Below the pieces are notes generated by a model. It did not search any database and was not told the origin of the DNA. It saw only the letters and a list, made by a program, of their open reading frames with translations. Positions 18,794 through 26,639 of a stretch of 64,000 nt of DNA are shown piece after piece. The DNA is from Neobacillus soli NBRC 102451. GTDB taxonomy: Bacteria; Bacillota; Bacilli; Bacillales; Cytobacillaceae. Position 1 is the first letter of the stretch, and each line of letters opens with the position of its first letter. The position numbers and the translations under genes are program-made. The DNA is taken from assembly GCF_001591665.1 (NCBI RefSeq), contig NZ_BCVI01000058.1, forward strand, positions 1 through 64,000, written 5' to 3'.

Positions 18794-19525
18794 TTACTTC
18801 GTTACCAATTGTAATGAATCGCTAATTTCAAACCACGCTGGAATACCGGCTGTTAATACACAAATAAAACCGACGTCCGCAAGTTCAGCTTCCGCTGCAC
18901 CAACAGCCCTTGCCTTTTCTATCCAAGGTATCGCATCCGCCCCTCGTAGTTGCGTAATATAGTTTCCAACCATATTTAAATGCTTCATACGAGAGGAAAC
19001 ATGCCCTTCCCCGAGAAGCGTTTCTTCCACTTTCTCTTTGTCTCCGTTTTGAATAGCGGCTAGAGATGTTACTAAAAAGCTAGTATCCTCATCACCTAGC
19101 CACGTAATCATCGTTTCAAAAATCTCTTCAATCGTTTCTGGATCCTTTTCAGGTTGTTCTACTCGTTTACCTTTTAACTCAAGCGCATAAGCGAGCGCTT
19201 CCAATGACACTTTTAAAGCGGCCGTTCCTCCATATAGATAAGAAACTAAAAAATACTCCACTAGCTCGGGAAGCGTAGTGCCGAATTCGATTGCGCCTTT
19301 CGTATGATATCCCATACTACGTACATACAATCGGGCGGCATTCATACTCGCTAATAGTACATCTTTTTCCTTTCGAGATAGAGCATCATCCTGCATAATT
19401 TCGCCCCGTAATCCTGTATAATGGTCAAGCACAACCGGGCTATAATCGTGCATTTTCTGCACCCAACCCGGAACTTCGTCGTACACTTCTTTAAAATATT
19501 CCAATCCTTTACTCATCGGTTTCAC
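18794..19525 (-). CDS. Carboxymuconolactone decarboxylase-family protein, about 240 residues
   Basis: 243 residues with two AhpD/CMD-like helical segments (LSRKEKDVLLASMNAARLYV; TLPELVEYFLVSYLYGG). CMD proteins act as gamma-carboxymuconolactone decarboxylase (PcaC) or redox proteins, but PcaC is usually half this size. It lies 2 bp after the enol-lactonase gene and before the CoA transferase, where catC (muconolactone isomerase) would be expected and is absent. It may supply the isomerase step. The classic CxxC of AhpD is not present, which argues against a redox role. Confidence 0.7.
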   Translation of the reverse strand: MKPMSKGLEYFKEVYDEVPGWVQKMHDYSPVVLDHYTGLRGEIMQDDALSRKEKDVLLASMNAARLYVRSMGYHTKGAIEFGTTLPELVEYFLVSYLYGGTAALKVSLEALAYALELKGKRVEQPEKDPETIEEIFETMITWLGDEDTSFLVTSLAAIQNGDKEKVEETLLGEGHVSSRMKHLNMVGNYITQLRGADAIPWIEKARAVGAAEAELADVGFICVLTAGIPAWFEISDSLQLVTK

Positions 19526-19527
19526 CT

Positions 19528-20364
19528 CTATGAAAGTTTGTGTAAGAATGTTTCTATATAGCTATTAATATCTTCACGCTTTTCAAACACCATTGTGTAA
19601 TGATTACAATCCGAGACAACGGTTTCGATTTGCGTTGTAAAGGCTTGTGTTTCTTCATAGTCTGTCATGTAAAAAAGCGGGGGCATCGAGCCAATATTAC
19701 CCTTTGCGTAAACGAGCAATACCGGACATTCAATTTGTGAACAAATTTCTTTTGGACTAAATGTATAGAAACTGTCAAAATCAGCTACTATGCGTGCTTC
19801 TGTTGATTTATTCTCCCAATGATCTCCTACAGAACCTACCTCGTATTCAACCGTATCTTGTAACATGTCATTCCACACAACACCTAAGTTCGTGTAGATT
19901 TTTTTTATCTCTTCTACGTAATGTTCTTGTGACGTAAATGCCCTACTAATTCGTCCTAAAGATGGCTGTACAATTCCTCGCTGGTGTTCCGTCGCTTTTG
20001 CAGCACCGTCTAGTAATATCAAACCTTGCACTGATTTCAAACGGCTTGCAACAATTGCCGAAATAAAAGCACCCATTGAATATCCTAATAGAATGGGATT
20101 TTCAACCTCCAATTCTGCTAGTAAACCGACAATATCATCGGCATGTTTGAAAATGGAGGGCTCTTCGTCTGTTTCATCACTGTTCCCACGTCCACGCAAA
20201 TCAACCGAAATAAAACGATATTCTCCTTTAAATCGATCTGCGTAGTAATGCATGTTCTTATGTGTACCGGTTAGACCGTGGATTGCAATGATCGGTCCTT
20301 TTTCTCCTGGATAATCAGCAACTTGAATCGCTTTACCATTTATATTTACTTTATAAAAATTCAT
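19528..20364 (-). CDS. pcaD: Alpha/beta hydrolase, probable 3-oxoadipate enol-lactonase
   Basis: 278 residues. Oxyanion-hole HGLTG is at 29-33, nucleophile Ser96 in GYSMGA, and a late His in SDCNHYTMVF; SVDLRGRGNSD is typical. PcaD hydrolyses the enol-lactone to 3-oxoadipate. It heads the leftward six-gene operon, with AAGGGG before the ATG and an operator-like dyad at 20379-20397 just upstream. Confidence 0.82.
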   Translation of the reverse strand: MNFYKVNINGKAIQVADYPGEKGPIIAIHGLTGTHKNMHYYADRFKGEYRFISVDLRGRGNSDETDEEPSIFKHADDIVGLLAELEVENPILLGYSMGAFISAIVASRLKSVQGLILLDGAAKATEHQRGIVQPSLGRISRAFTSQEHYVEEIKKIYTNLGVVWNDMLQDTVEYEVGSVGDHWENKSTEARIVADFDSFYTFSPKEICSQIECPVLLVYAKGNIGSMPPLFYMTDYEETQAFTTQIETVVSDCNHYTMVFEKREDINSYIETFLHKLS

Positions 20365-20378
20365 GATCGCACCCCTTT

Positions 20379-20397
20379 TTGTACGTTATTCGTACAT
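20379..20397. promoter_or_regulatory. IclR-type operator upstream of the enol-lactonase operon
   Basis: TTGTACG-TTATT-CGTACAT, one base off a perfect dyad. A further half-site (GCGTACAA) is at 20409-20416. The same 7-5-7 dyad recurs at 21390-21408, beside the IclR gene. Confidence 0.75.
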
Positions 20398-20461
20398 ATT
20401 AACCTAATGCGTACAATATATATATTCATTGTATCAAAATAACCTAAAAAGTCTAATAAAA

Positions 20462-20489
20462 ATAGCTGTCAAGTTTACCTGACAGCTAT
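20462..20489 (-). terminator. Terminator of catA
   Basis: ATAGCTGTCA and TGACAGCTAT pair perfectly. On the minus strand TTTTTATT follows. It separates catA from the operon starting at 20364. Confidence 0.85.
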
Positions 20490-20501
20490 GGAATTGAAAT
20501 C

Positions 20502-21269
20502 TTATTCAGTTCGCATAACAAAATTTAAAGAAGCTTCTTTATAGTCACCTTTATCGATTAGTTTAGTAGTAAGCGAGGAGCGAACGCCGCCAGCAACATC
20601 TGTCTCTAACCATTGATCTCCTTCAAAGAACACTTGCGTAATTAATGTCTCATGTCCTTCATGTTCGAACTTAATATGAATATGCGCCGGACGGTATGCA
20701 TGATAACCAGCAGCAAATGTAAATTCACCAGTAGGACCACTTGTTGGAATTTGATATGGAATTGGTACAATCGATTCCACTTCAAAATCCCCATTTTCGT
20801 CTGTATAAAACTGACCTCTTAAATTGAAATCAGGTGCTGTAGAATCATAGTTCGAATATAATCCTTCCGCATCGTCCTGCCACCACTCGACTTTCGTTTT
20901 TCCGATTGGACCATTTACAGAACTAACATTGCCGTAGAACTTCAATTTATCACCCGGCTCTTCTGGACGTTGTGGAATAACAACTTTTGATCCTTCCAGT
21001 AAAGGCGAGTTTTCTTCATAGTAAGGTCCAAGTAGTGATGGCTCTGTACCCGGAGCGTTTTTATATTTGGATTCCAAAACATGCGTTTCCACAAAAACGT
21101 CTAAGAACAATGGAATTTCTCCACTTCTTCCTAATCGATCTGCCCATTTCACAAAGTTCGTATATTCTTCATGGTTAAACTGCTGCTCGTCAAGGAATGC
21201 CTTCATATGTTTTACAAAACCTTCATATGCCTCTAATACTCTTGTGTTTTTTACTGCTGCTTCTGCCAT
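20502..21269 (-). CDS. catA: Intradiol ring-cleavage dioxygenase, probable catechol 1,2-dioxygenase
   Basis: 255 residues from ATG 21269, which has AAGGGGG upstream. An N-terminal helical dimerization segment precedes the intradiol beta-sandwich. The Fe(III) ligands are Tyr138 (or 141) in EGLYSNYD, Tyr172 in PIPYQIP, and His196/His198 in YRPAHIHIKF, with the spacing known for CatA. It opens catechol between the hydroxyls to cis,cis-muconate. A hydroxyquinol dioxygenase is the alternative, but the downstream cycloisomerase fits catechol. It is transcribed alone, divergent from the IclR gene. Confidence 0.88.
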   Translation of the reverse strand: MAEAAVKNTRVLEAYEGFVKHMKAFLDEQQFNHEEYTNFVKWADRLGRSGEIPLFLDVFVETHVLESKYKNAPGTEPSLLGPYYEENSPLLEGSKVVIPQRPEEPGDKLKFYGNVSSVNGPIGKTKVEWWQDDAEGLYSNYDSTAPDFNLRGQFYTDENGDFEVESIVPIPYQIPTSGPTGEFTFAAGYHAYRPAHIHIKFEHEGHETLITQVFFEGDQWLETDVAGGVRSSLTTKLIDKGDYKEASLNFVMRTE

Positions 21270-21389
21270 TCTTATTTCCCCCTTACGTTTTGTTTGATAA
21301 TTCCCGACCACACCATCTTTGTAAACGTATTCATTTTTATTTAAAAAAATAAAAATCTTTATACACCACTTGCAAAATCAACTTTTTTA

Positions 21390-21408
21390 TTGTACGATAT
21401 GCGTACAA
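21390..21408. promoter_or_regulatory. IclR-type operator between catA and the regulator
   Basis: TTGTACG-ATATG-CGTACAA is a perfect 7+7 dyad. A right half-site (TTCGTACAA) recurs at 21419-21427. Its match to the site at 20379 indicates one regulator for both transcripts. Confidence 0.8.
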
Positions 21409-21455
21409 TTATTCCTTATTCGTACAACCTTATTTTAACATGAAGGGTGATATCT

Positions 21456-22262
21456 TTGTCAACAGAAAAAAAAGATAATTTCAAACAGTCTGGAGACTAC
21501 ATTCAATCATTAGAGCGTGGACTCCAAGTAATCCAAGCATTTTCACAAGAAAACCAAGCACTTACTATTAGTGATGTTTCGAAACTAACAGGGCTTAGTA
21601 GACCTACCGCTCGTAGGATATTACTGACACTAGAACATCTAGGTTTTGCAGAATCCAACAACAGTGTATTCTCTTTGACAGCTCGTACCCTATCACTTGG
21701 ATACGCATACTTAGCTTCTAATAATAGCTGGAGCATTGCCCATTCGTTCATGCGTGAATTTGTCCATCAAACCGGAGAATCTTGCTCCATCTCGATTTTA
21801 GATGGCCCAGATATTATTTACGTTGCACGTGTTTCCACCAAACGGATTATGTCCATCAATTTGGATGTTGGATCGCGCCTACCGGCTTACGCGACATCCA
21901 TGGGGCATGTTCTGCTTGCAAACTTACCAAAAGAGAAGTTAGAACAATACTTAGAGTCCATCGATTTCGAAAAATTTACGGACAAAACAATTGTGGATAA
22001 GGAACAATTACTCGCTATATTAGAGGATGTTCGGGAGCAAGGTTGGGGTGGCGTTGACCAGCAATTAGAAGAAGGACTCCGTTCCATTGCCGTTCCCCTA
22101 CGTCATGGAACCGGCAAAGTGTTCGCCGCCTTTAACTGCTCTGTCCACGCCGGACGGGTTTCAAAAGAGGTACTGCTTGAGGACTTTTTGCCCCTTTTAC
22201 AAGAAATCGGCGAGAAGATCAGCCAAGCGATGGCTGTAACGAATAGCTCAAGATATGTCTGA
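21456..22262 (+). CDS. IclR-family regulator of the catechol genes
   Basis: 268 residues from TTG 21456 (GAAGGGTGAT upstream; GTG 21447 is an alternative). The N-terminal winged helix reads LTISDVSKLTGLSRPTARRI. The C-terminal IclR effector domain includes YATSMGHVLLAN and GWGGVDQQLEEGLRSIAVP, closest in style to PcaR/PobR activators. It probably senses muconate or 3-oxoadipate and acts at the TTGTACG-N5-CGTACAA sites. Confidence 0.9.
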   Translation: MSTEKKDNFKQSGDYIQSLERGLQVIQAFSQENQALTISDVSKLTGLSRPTARRILLTLEHLGFAESNNSVFSLTARTLSLGYAYLASNNSWSIAHSFMREFVHQTGESCSISILDGPDIIYVARVSTKRIMSINLDVGSRLPAYATSMGHVLLANLPKEKLEQYLESIDFEKFTDKTIVDKEQLLAILEDVREQGWGGVDQQLEEGLRSIAVPLRHGTGKVFAAFNCSVHAGRVSKEVLLEDFLPLLQEIGEKISQAMAVTNSSRYV

Positions 22263-22412
22263 CAAATCCAAGAAGTTGCATTAAATCATCATATAAAAAA
22301 TCGAAAAAGATACTTAGAAGAACTTGGTTTATACAATGCAGAAAGTATTGAGTTAAGTGAAAAAGGGTTTTACGGTATGGCTTTTGTTCTCATTATATTT
22401 GCAGCGATAACA
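22263..22412 (+). pseudogene. YiaA/YiaB-family membrane-protein remnant
   Basis: In the frame directly after the IclR stop lies GLYNAESIELSEKGFYGMAF then VLIIFAAITV. This matches the second helix pair of YiaA-type inner-membrane proteins (SEKGFYG...FAAxxV). The usual QKNxRD ending is replaced at 22413 by transposase sequence, so the gene is cut. Confidence 0.6.
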
Positions 22413-22511
22413 GTTGACCGACTTGAGCTCGTTTTTCTACCTCCATACAGCCCACAATTTAATCTAATCGAAGGCTTGTGGAAATGGTTGAAAGAGTCTG
22501 TAATAAATTAG
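22413..22511 (+). mobile_element. IS630-family transposase fragment
   Basis: VDRLELVFLPPYSPQFNLIE then GLWKWLKESVIN, stop at 22511: the C-terminal catalytic strand and the last acidic residue region of IS630 DDE transposases. The rest of the element is gone. It is joined in frame to the YiaA fragment. Confidence 0.75.
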
Positions 22512-22597
22512 CGGGGTTACTCGTGAGGTACAAAACGGTAAATCACAAACCTAATCACATAGCAAATCACATAAACTTCACAGTATATTTCAAAGTG

Positions 22598-22635
22598 AAA
22601 AAGGCTTAGAGTTGTAAATTTATCTAAGCCTTTTT
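22598..22635 (+). terminator. Rho-independent terminator
   Basis: AAAAAGGCTTAGA and TCTAAGCCTTTTT pair fully around GTTGTAAATTTA. The A/T flanks make it bidirectional. Confidence 0.8.
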
Positions 22636-22689
22636 AAAATTTACTAAAGCACTCTTAATTTGTACAAGTTTAATAGATGCTAAAGTGAG

Positions 22690-22888
22690 TTTGATAAATA
22701 AGCGGAGAAATTCCTTTTAATTAGGAAATATCACTAAAAATCGCTTAAATAGACGGAAAGATTCCGGCTATTGACTCTAAAAACGTGAAAATGGGTCATT
22801 TTTCTTTGTTTAATCGGAAAACCTCCGCTTATATCCTTAGAATCGAGCTCTATTCTGCATTCTAAACGGAAAATCTCCGCTTATTTAA
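22690..22888. repeat. Four diverged copies of an AAGCGGAGA element
   Basis: ATAAGCGGAGAAATTCCTTTTA (22698) appears forward. Related inverted copies are TCGGAAAACCTCCGCTTAT (~22813) and ACGGAAAATCTCCGCTTAT (~22866), with a weaker copy at 22741-22772. They flank a stretch without genes. Confidence 0.6.
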
Positions 22889-23093
22889 TTATCACTTGTT
22901 CCTCAATTAAGGGTGACCGAGATGGGAATCCGTATCCATGTTTTTTATAAACTGTTCGGTCTTGAACCATGAAGGTACAGCTGATAACGGACGGAGGTAA
23001 ACGATGTCTCGCTAGTTGCTGGGCGCTGGAGCTAGACCTGACTGTTCTTATCTTTAAATTACCCACAGGTTTTAAATTTCTGTCACCCTACAA
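22889..23093. other. Intergenic stretch, no gene seen
   Basis: It contains GCTAGTTGCTGGGCGCTGGA (~23011-23030), which looks like part of a Bacillus intergenic repeat family (recollection, not checked). The reverse reading frame here has no credible start. Confidence 0.4.
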
Positions 23094-23405
23094 CTAAACT
23101 TCAAACATATGTCCTTCTGTATAAGTCAATCTTTCCAGTTTCCACAAACCTTCTTCCCGGCGTAAAGAACAATTATAAGTTGCACCAAAAATATTCTTGT
23201 ATAGCGTTTCTTTTGATACATTGTATGGAACCAAACGGTACACTTGCATGGTAGCCTTATCGCCAGTTACTTCAATCCGATAATCACCAACAACGTGATG
23301 TAGATTCACACGCTCAGTTCGAAACGTCTGAAGTATCATCATAAATTCCCTACGCCCTGTTAAGCCGTTTCTAAAAATTACTTTATTAAAAGGAATTATT
23401 GATAG
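23094..23405 (-). pseudogene. 5'-truncated SnoaL/NTF2-like protein
   Basis: The C-terminal part of a small cone-shaped NTF2-like fold is readable: RNGLTGRREFMMILQTFRTE, HVVGDYRIEVTGDKATMQVY, GLWKLERLTYTEG. The frame stays open upstream of the ATG at 23342 to about 23405 without a start, so the N-terminal half is lost. No catalytic call is possible. Confidence 0.55.
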
Positions 23406-23568
23406 CTACTGAAACTGGGATTGGTGCCATCCAAATCCAGATTGGTAACTTTTGCTAAATTTTACCTTAGTAAATTTAGTTTGTTGTCAAAATGGTGATA
23501 TCTCATTAATGGCGTTCTTATGCTGCATATTTGGAGGATATTGCGACGGAGAGTCCTCCATCATTCTA

Positions 23569-23672
23569 TGAAGGACTAATCCCTATTAGAAAAGCTGCAT
23601 TTTGTCCTTCATCAAACCTTTGAAGGTCTAATCCCTAATAGAAAGGCCTCGATTTGTCCTTCATCAAACCAG
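23569..23672. repeat. Two tandem 52-bp units
   Basis: Unit 1 starts at 23569 and unit 2 at 23621. Both run TGAAGG(A/T)CTAATCCCTA...TTTGTCCTTCATCAAACC. The TGAAGGAC/GTCCTTCA ends of each unit can pair. No coding frame is apparent. Confidence 0.8.
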
Positions 23673-23786
23673 TGAGTACAAATAAGTCGAAATCAGCTTA
23701 AGTCCCTCAGCAACCACCCCTGATAATGCAGCTAACGGGGAGTAATGTTTAATTATATGAACATAAAAAGACTCAGAACAGAGAAA

Positions 23787-23842
23787 GGTTCCTAGTACCC
23801 CCACTACGTTAATGCTTTCTACGCTGAGGATTATACACCAAC
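23787..23842. repeat. Degenerate copy of the hairpin repeat
   Basis: GGTTCCTAGTACCCCCACTA then TACGCTGAGGATTATACACC and CAACTTTC. The right arm has lost most pairing. Confidence 0.6.
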
Positions 23843-23851
23843 TTTCAGACA

Positions 23852-24139
23852 TTAATTTATTGTGGATTTGCGCTTGTCTTTTAACTTTGTACCTAAATCC
23901 AACAGTAAAGCAACAAAAACAGAGATGGCCGATAACACTAAAAAAGCAGTACTAATAATGCCCGTCCTTAACCAGCCCGAGCCAAACCAAATATACAGCC
24001 ATCCTAGTAAACCAATGATCAAGAAGCAGAGAGAAATTACATATTTAAGATTTTTCCTTTTTGGTAGAAATAAATTAATTGCGTAAAAGCCATAAAGAAC
24101 AACAAATAAAATGAAAAAGACTATAACCCATCCAACCAT
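23852..24139 (-). CDS. Small membrane protein, three predicted helices
   Basis: 95 residues: helices at about 4-24, 33-51 and 57-80, each boundary basic (PKRKNLK, TKLKDKRK). It begins after GGTAGAAGG. I do not recognise the family; YesK-like small membrane proteins are similar in layout. It stands alone. Confidence 0.6.
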   Translation of the reverse strand: MVGWVIVFFILFVVLYGFYAINLFLPKRKNLKYVISLCFLIIGLLGWLYIWFGSGWLRTGIISTAFLVLSAISVFVALLLDLGTKLKDKRKSTIN

Positions 24140-24184
24140 TCCTTCTACCTCACAGTCTCGATTATCTAGATATACGGGAATCTA

Positions 24185-24754
24185 CTACTCATTGCTACTT
24201 GGGATTTCTGTATCTTCAGGTCCAAAAAATCGCTCTACTTCCACCTTTAATTCATCTATTAACTTAAAGTTAGACTGGTAACCCAGACTTTCAATTACGT
24301 TCCGATAGTACCATTCTTGCTCCACTTTCCCACGGTTAAACCGTTCCCAGACCATGTCACCGATTTGTTCATAATCATTCATGATGGACCTTATATTATG
24401 TAATTTGTCTGCGCAGGCAACAACTTTGATGTCTTCTGGGGCAGTCTTTAAAAACTCGATTGTATGCTGCTTTCTTTTCTCCCAAGATAATGATTTATCA
24501 GGTTCCGAGCATCCTTCTACAATACTAGCGATTGTAAGGCCAAATTCCCGTTCAATATCTGCTAATGAAAGTGTTGTATCTTCAACTGTATCGTGTAAGA
24601 TTCCTGCAGCAACGATATCATCACCATACCCTGCTTTCATTAACATCATCCCAACCGCAACCGGATGAGTAATATAGGGAATATCGGTATGTTTTCTACA
24701 CTGTCTTACATGTGCTCTACTTGCAACCTGTAGGGCTTTTTCAATCACATTCAT
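24185..24754 (-). CDS. HD-domain protein, probable small (p)ppGpp hydrolase
   Basis: About 189 residues of the RelA/SpoT hydrolase-type HD fold with no synthetase, TGS or ACT domain: His in YITHPVAVG, HD in ILHDTVEDT, and Asp in CADKLHNIRS. These match the metal ligands of MESH1-like small alarmone hydrolases. It may lower (p)ppGpp or hydrolyse another pyrophosphorylated nucleotide in the cytosol. ATG 24754 has GCGGGG at a good distance; ATG 24763 is too close to it. Confidence 0.82.
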   Translation of the reverse strand: MNVIEKALQVASRAHVRQCRKHTDIPYITHPVAVGMMLMKAGYGDDIVAAGILHDTVEDTTLSLADIEREFGLTIASIVEGCSEPDKSLSWEKRKQHTIEFLKTAPEDIKVVACADKLHNIRSIMNDYEQIGDMVWERFNRGKVEQEWYYRNVIESLGYQSNFKLIDELKVEVERFFGPEDTEIPSSNE

Positions 24755-24953
24755 AAGAGGCATTCCCCGCTTTCCATTATAAGACCACTTACTAAAATAA
24801 TGATTAGACCTTTTAAAATAGCCTTAATCATCAAAAACACCTAATAAAAATTCAAACAAATAAATAATTTACATTTTATTTACAATTAGTTTATCAGAGA
24901 TTAACAAACAGTCTTTATACTGAAACTATAAAAAGTCATGCTAATGGAGGTCC

Positions 24954-25013
24954 ATGATGATCGAATTCATGATTCGACTGGTTATTCTCATTCCCATTTG
25001 CACAATTCTTTGA
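24954..25013 (+). CDS. 19-residue hydrophobic peptide ORF, copy A
   Basis: ATGGAGGTCC before ATGATG is a strong ribosome site. The peptide is MMIEFMIRLVILIPICTIL: a charged start followed by a hydrophobic run, as in small membrane toxins or leader peptides. The only base change in the other copy (CCC to CCT at Pro) is silent in this frame but changes His to Tyr in the overlapping frame. That favours this frame being selected. Function unknown. Confidence 0.5.
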   Translation: MMIEFMIRLVILIPICTIL

Positions 25014-25162
25014 CCTAATCACTAACGAAAGCCTTTTCTAAAAATTCCATCACGATTTGGATACCTATTTTTAACAAAATGCGGGATTTCAGGTTTATTC
25101 TCAATCGTCTCTTCAACTACATTTGGATATATTTGTACCAGCTGATATCCCCTCTTTTCATA

Positions 25163-25612
25163 CTACAAAGCAATTTCCCAAAATTCACGATCTGTTAGCA
25201 CAAGATCATAGGGTGTTTTAATATCCGACCATTGAATGCTTCGTTTTTTCGTAATCGGCAGCGATTCTTCACCGTTCCAACTAGTAAAATACTCAACAAT
25301 CCCACTAGCCTGAAGGGCATTGCCAATATATGAATGGAGCAGCCCCAAACATTTTTCATCGATTGTATTTCCTTTTAAACCATCTTTTAAGGATAGAAAA
25401 TTGTAACAGCAAGCTACTTGGTAGTTAAAAATAAAATGCGGACTATAGGAAAATCTCGATTTGGATTCACAATCATAATTATTTTCAAAGGATAAATGGG
25501 CAAAATCCAATTCAGTTTCAAATACATTGGGCTGTTCAGGAGACACTGGGTTTAAGCCATAGGAACCTTCTGGCAGGTTTAGGGGTGAGGCTAGATAAAT
25601 GTATTGGGTCAA
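25163..25612 (-). CDS. Unknown protein, copy A of a duplicated pair
   Basis: About 149 residues from TTG 25612 (MTQYIYLASPLNLPEGSYGL...). AGAGGTG lies upstream and the better ribosome site of the other copy fixes this start. No recognised domain. Conserved between copies: NPVSPEQPN, ETELDFAHLSFENNY, KCLGLLHSYIGNALQASGIV and PYDLVLTDREFWEI. The paralogue at 33701-34150 differs at scattered residues, mostly conservative, so both may be working. Confidence 0.65.
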   Translation of the reverse strand: MTQYIYLASPLNLPEGSYGLNPVSPEQPNVFETELDFAHLSFENNYDCESKSRFSYSPHFIFNYQVACCYNFLSLKDGLKGNTIDEKCLGLLHSYIGNALQASGIVEYFTSWNGEESLPITKKRSIQWSDIKTPYDLVLTDREFWEIAL

Positions 25613-25875
25613 AAGAATATTCACCTCTTTTTCCTTAGATTAGGTCTATGATTATTTATTTCATCCCTTCAACTTTCTTTTTCGTTGAGAATACTTATTA
25701 ATACTCAAATTCCTATATCTATTTTCGAATACCTAATCTTAATGATAATGTATTAGTATTATTTTCCCAATAAAAGTTTATAAGTTTTCTGATACTAAAA
25801 ATCATTTCAAATTTACCTAGTAAGAAAGCCGCAAAAAAAGTTATCAATAATAAAGAAATAAATTGGGAGGCAATC

Positions 25876-25920
25876 ATGAAAAAACTCGTCAAATTCGCGG
25901 CAGCTATAATTGAAAACACA
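25876..25920 (+). pseudogene. 5' stub of a NUDIX gene
   Basis: GGGAGGCAATC then ATG and MKKLVKFAAAIIENTK. It matches the first 15 codons and ribosome site of the intact NUDIX gene at 35560. It is cut at once by the hairpin repeat at 25922. Confidence 0.7.
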
Positions 25921-25921
25921 A

Positions 25922-25974
25922 AGAGGTGCCTTACCCCCAGCGTATTAAAGCATCGGGAGTCAGGCACCTCTTTT
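25922..25974. repeat. Copy of the hairpin repeat with T-run
   Basis: AGAGGTGCCTTACCCCCAG pairs with GGGAGTCAGGCACCTCTTTT around a TATTAAAGCATC loop. Because of the T-run it could terminate rightward transcription. Confidence 0.75.
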
Positions 25975-25998
25975 CTGACAACTTGCCTAACTTTTTAG

Positions 25999-26061
25999 AT
26001 TCGCTAATAAAACCTTGAAATTCGCTGATTAACTAGGAGTATTCGCTGATAAAAAGCACAA
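25999..26061. repeat. Three tandem 21-bp units with ATTCGCT(G/A)AT core
   Basis: ATTCGCTAAT/ATTCGCTGAT begin at 25999, 26020 and 26041, exactly 21 bp apart. The design (short conserved core, variable spacer, 21-bp period) parallels the array at 4849-4953 with a different core. Confidence 0.75.
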
Positions 26062-26234
26062 AACAAGAGTTTTTGGAAAAGGCTGGCCGATGAGACCACC
26101 TTTCATGACCCGAGTGAGCTGTTTTTTGCCTATTCAGGCCATGAAACCCACTCTTCATGACTCATGTAAAAAGTACCTAGTCATGCCCCAGATAACGTCG
26201 AACGATTCGACAAAATGTGGGTGATGACAGGCAC

Positions 26235-26408
26235 TTATTTTTATTTCAGCTCCATTTTTCTGCGCTTGTTTGGCCTGAATAACCCTTCATCTAAATCTCC
26301 AATGGAATAATTTATATCAAGTTCAGGAAATTTCGGGATACATTCTTGAATAATAGGAATCATCGATTCATATGAAGTTACAATATGTATTTTAATGTTC
26401 AGGTACAT
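26235..26408 (-). pseudogene. PrpR_N-type sensor domain remnant
   Basis: From ATG 26408: MYLNIKIHIVTSYESMIPII, then ELDINYSIGDLDEG, after which a one-base shift gives VIQAKQAQKNGAEI. SYESM...ELDI..GDLxEG..QAK is the start of PrpR_N domains found in sigma-54 activators. It breaks off beside another GTGCCTGTCA repeat-like sequence. Confidence 0.5.
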
Positions 26409-26598
26409 ACCTGCCTTCTACCATTGATAAGTTCTCAGAAAGTAAAATTAATCTTCTCCTTTTATTTATTTCTCCATGATTGAACAATGTGGGCATACAG
26501 CACTTAAATTTGGTAAATGATATTTAAAAAGTTGTAATTTCAGATCTATATTTTATTGACAAATTTGTGACAAAGGAATAGAATTACTTCGGAATTAC

Positions 26599-26620
26599 AA
26601 TATCTCAAATTTGAGATATT
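26599..26620. promoter_or_regulatory. Perfect 22-bp palindrome upstream of the DUF981 gene
   Basis: The half-site AATATCTCAAA is followed directly by its reverse complement. It lies 19 bp before the ATG, overlapping the likely transcript start, so a repressor site is likely. The half ATATCTCA is the inverse of that in the palindrome at 60786. Confidence 0.65.
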
Positions 26621-26639
26621 TAGAAAGGGAGTTTTTATT

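Larger units (their letters stand above)
24867..25622. repeat. Segmental duplication, copy A (partner 33411-34165)
   Basis: About 755 bp are shared in the same orientation with 33411-34165. The shared segment holds a small peptide ORF (24954-25013) and a convergent unknown gene (25163-25612). The copies start at ATTTACATTTTATTTACAA and end near ATTGGGTCAA. Confidence 0.9.

Noticed and set aside
18794..19525. AhpD-type peroxidase role for the CMD protein
   Set aside because: The catalytic CxxC is absent, and the operon context points to aromatic breakdown.
22881..23066. Reverse 61-codon open frame
   Set aside because: It runs through repeat sequence with no start signal or recognisable protein pattern.
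24937..25016. Alternative peptide frame starting ATGCTAATGGAGG
   Set aside because: It lacks a ribosome site, and the single change between the two copies alters this frame but not the other.
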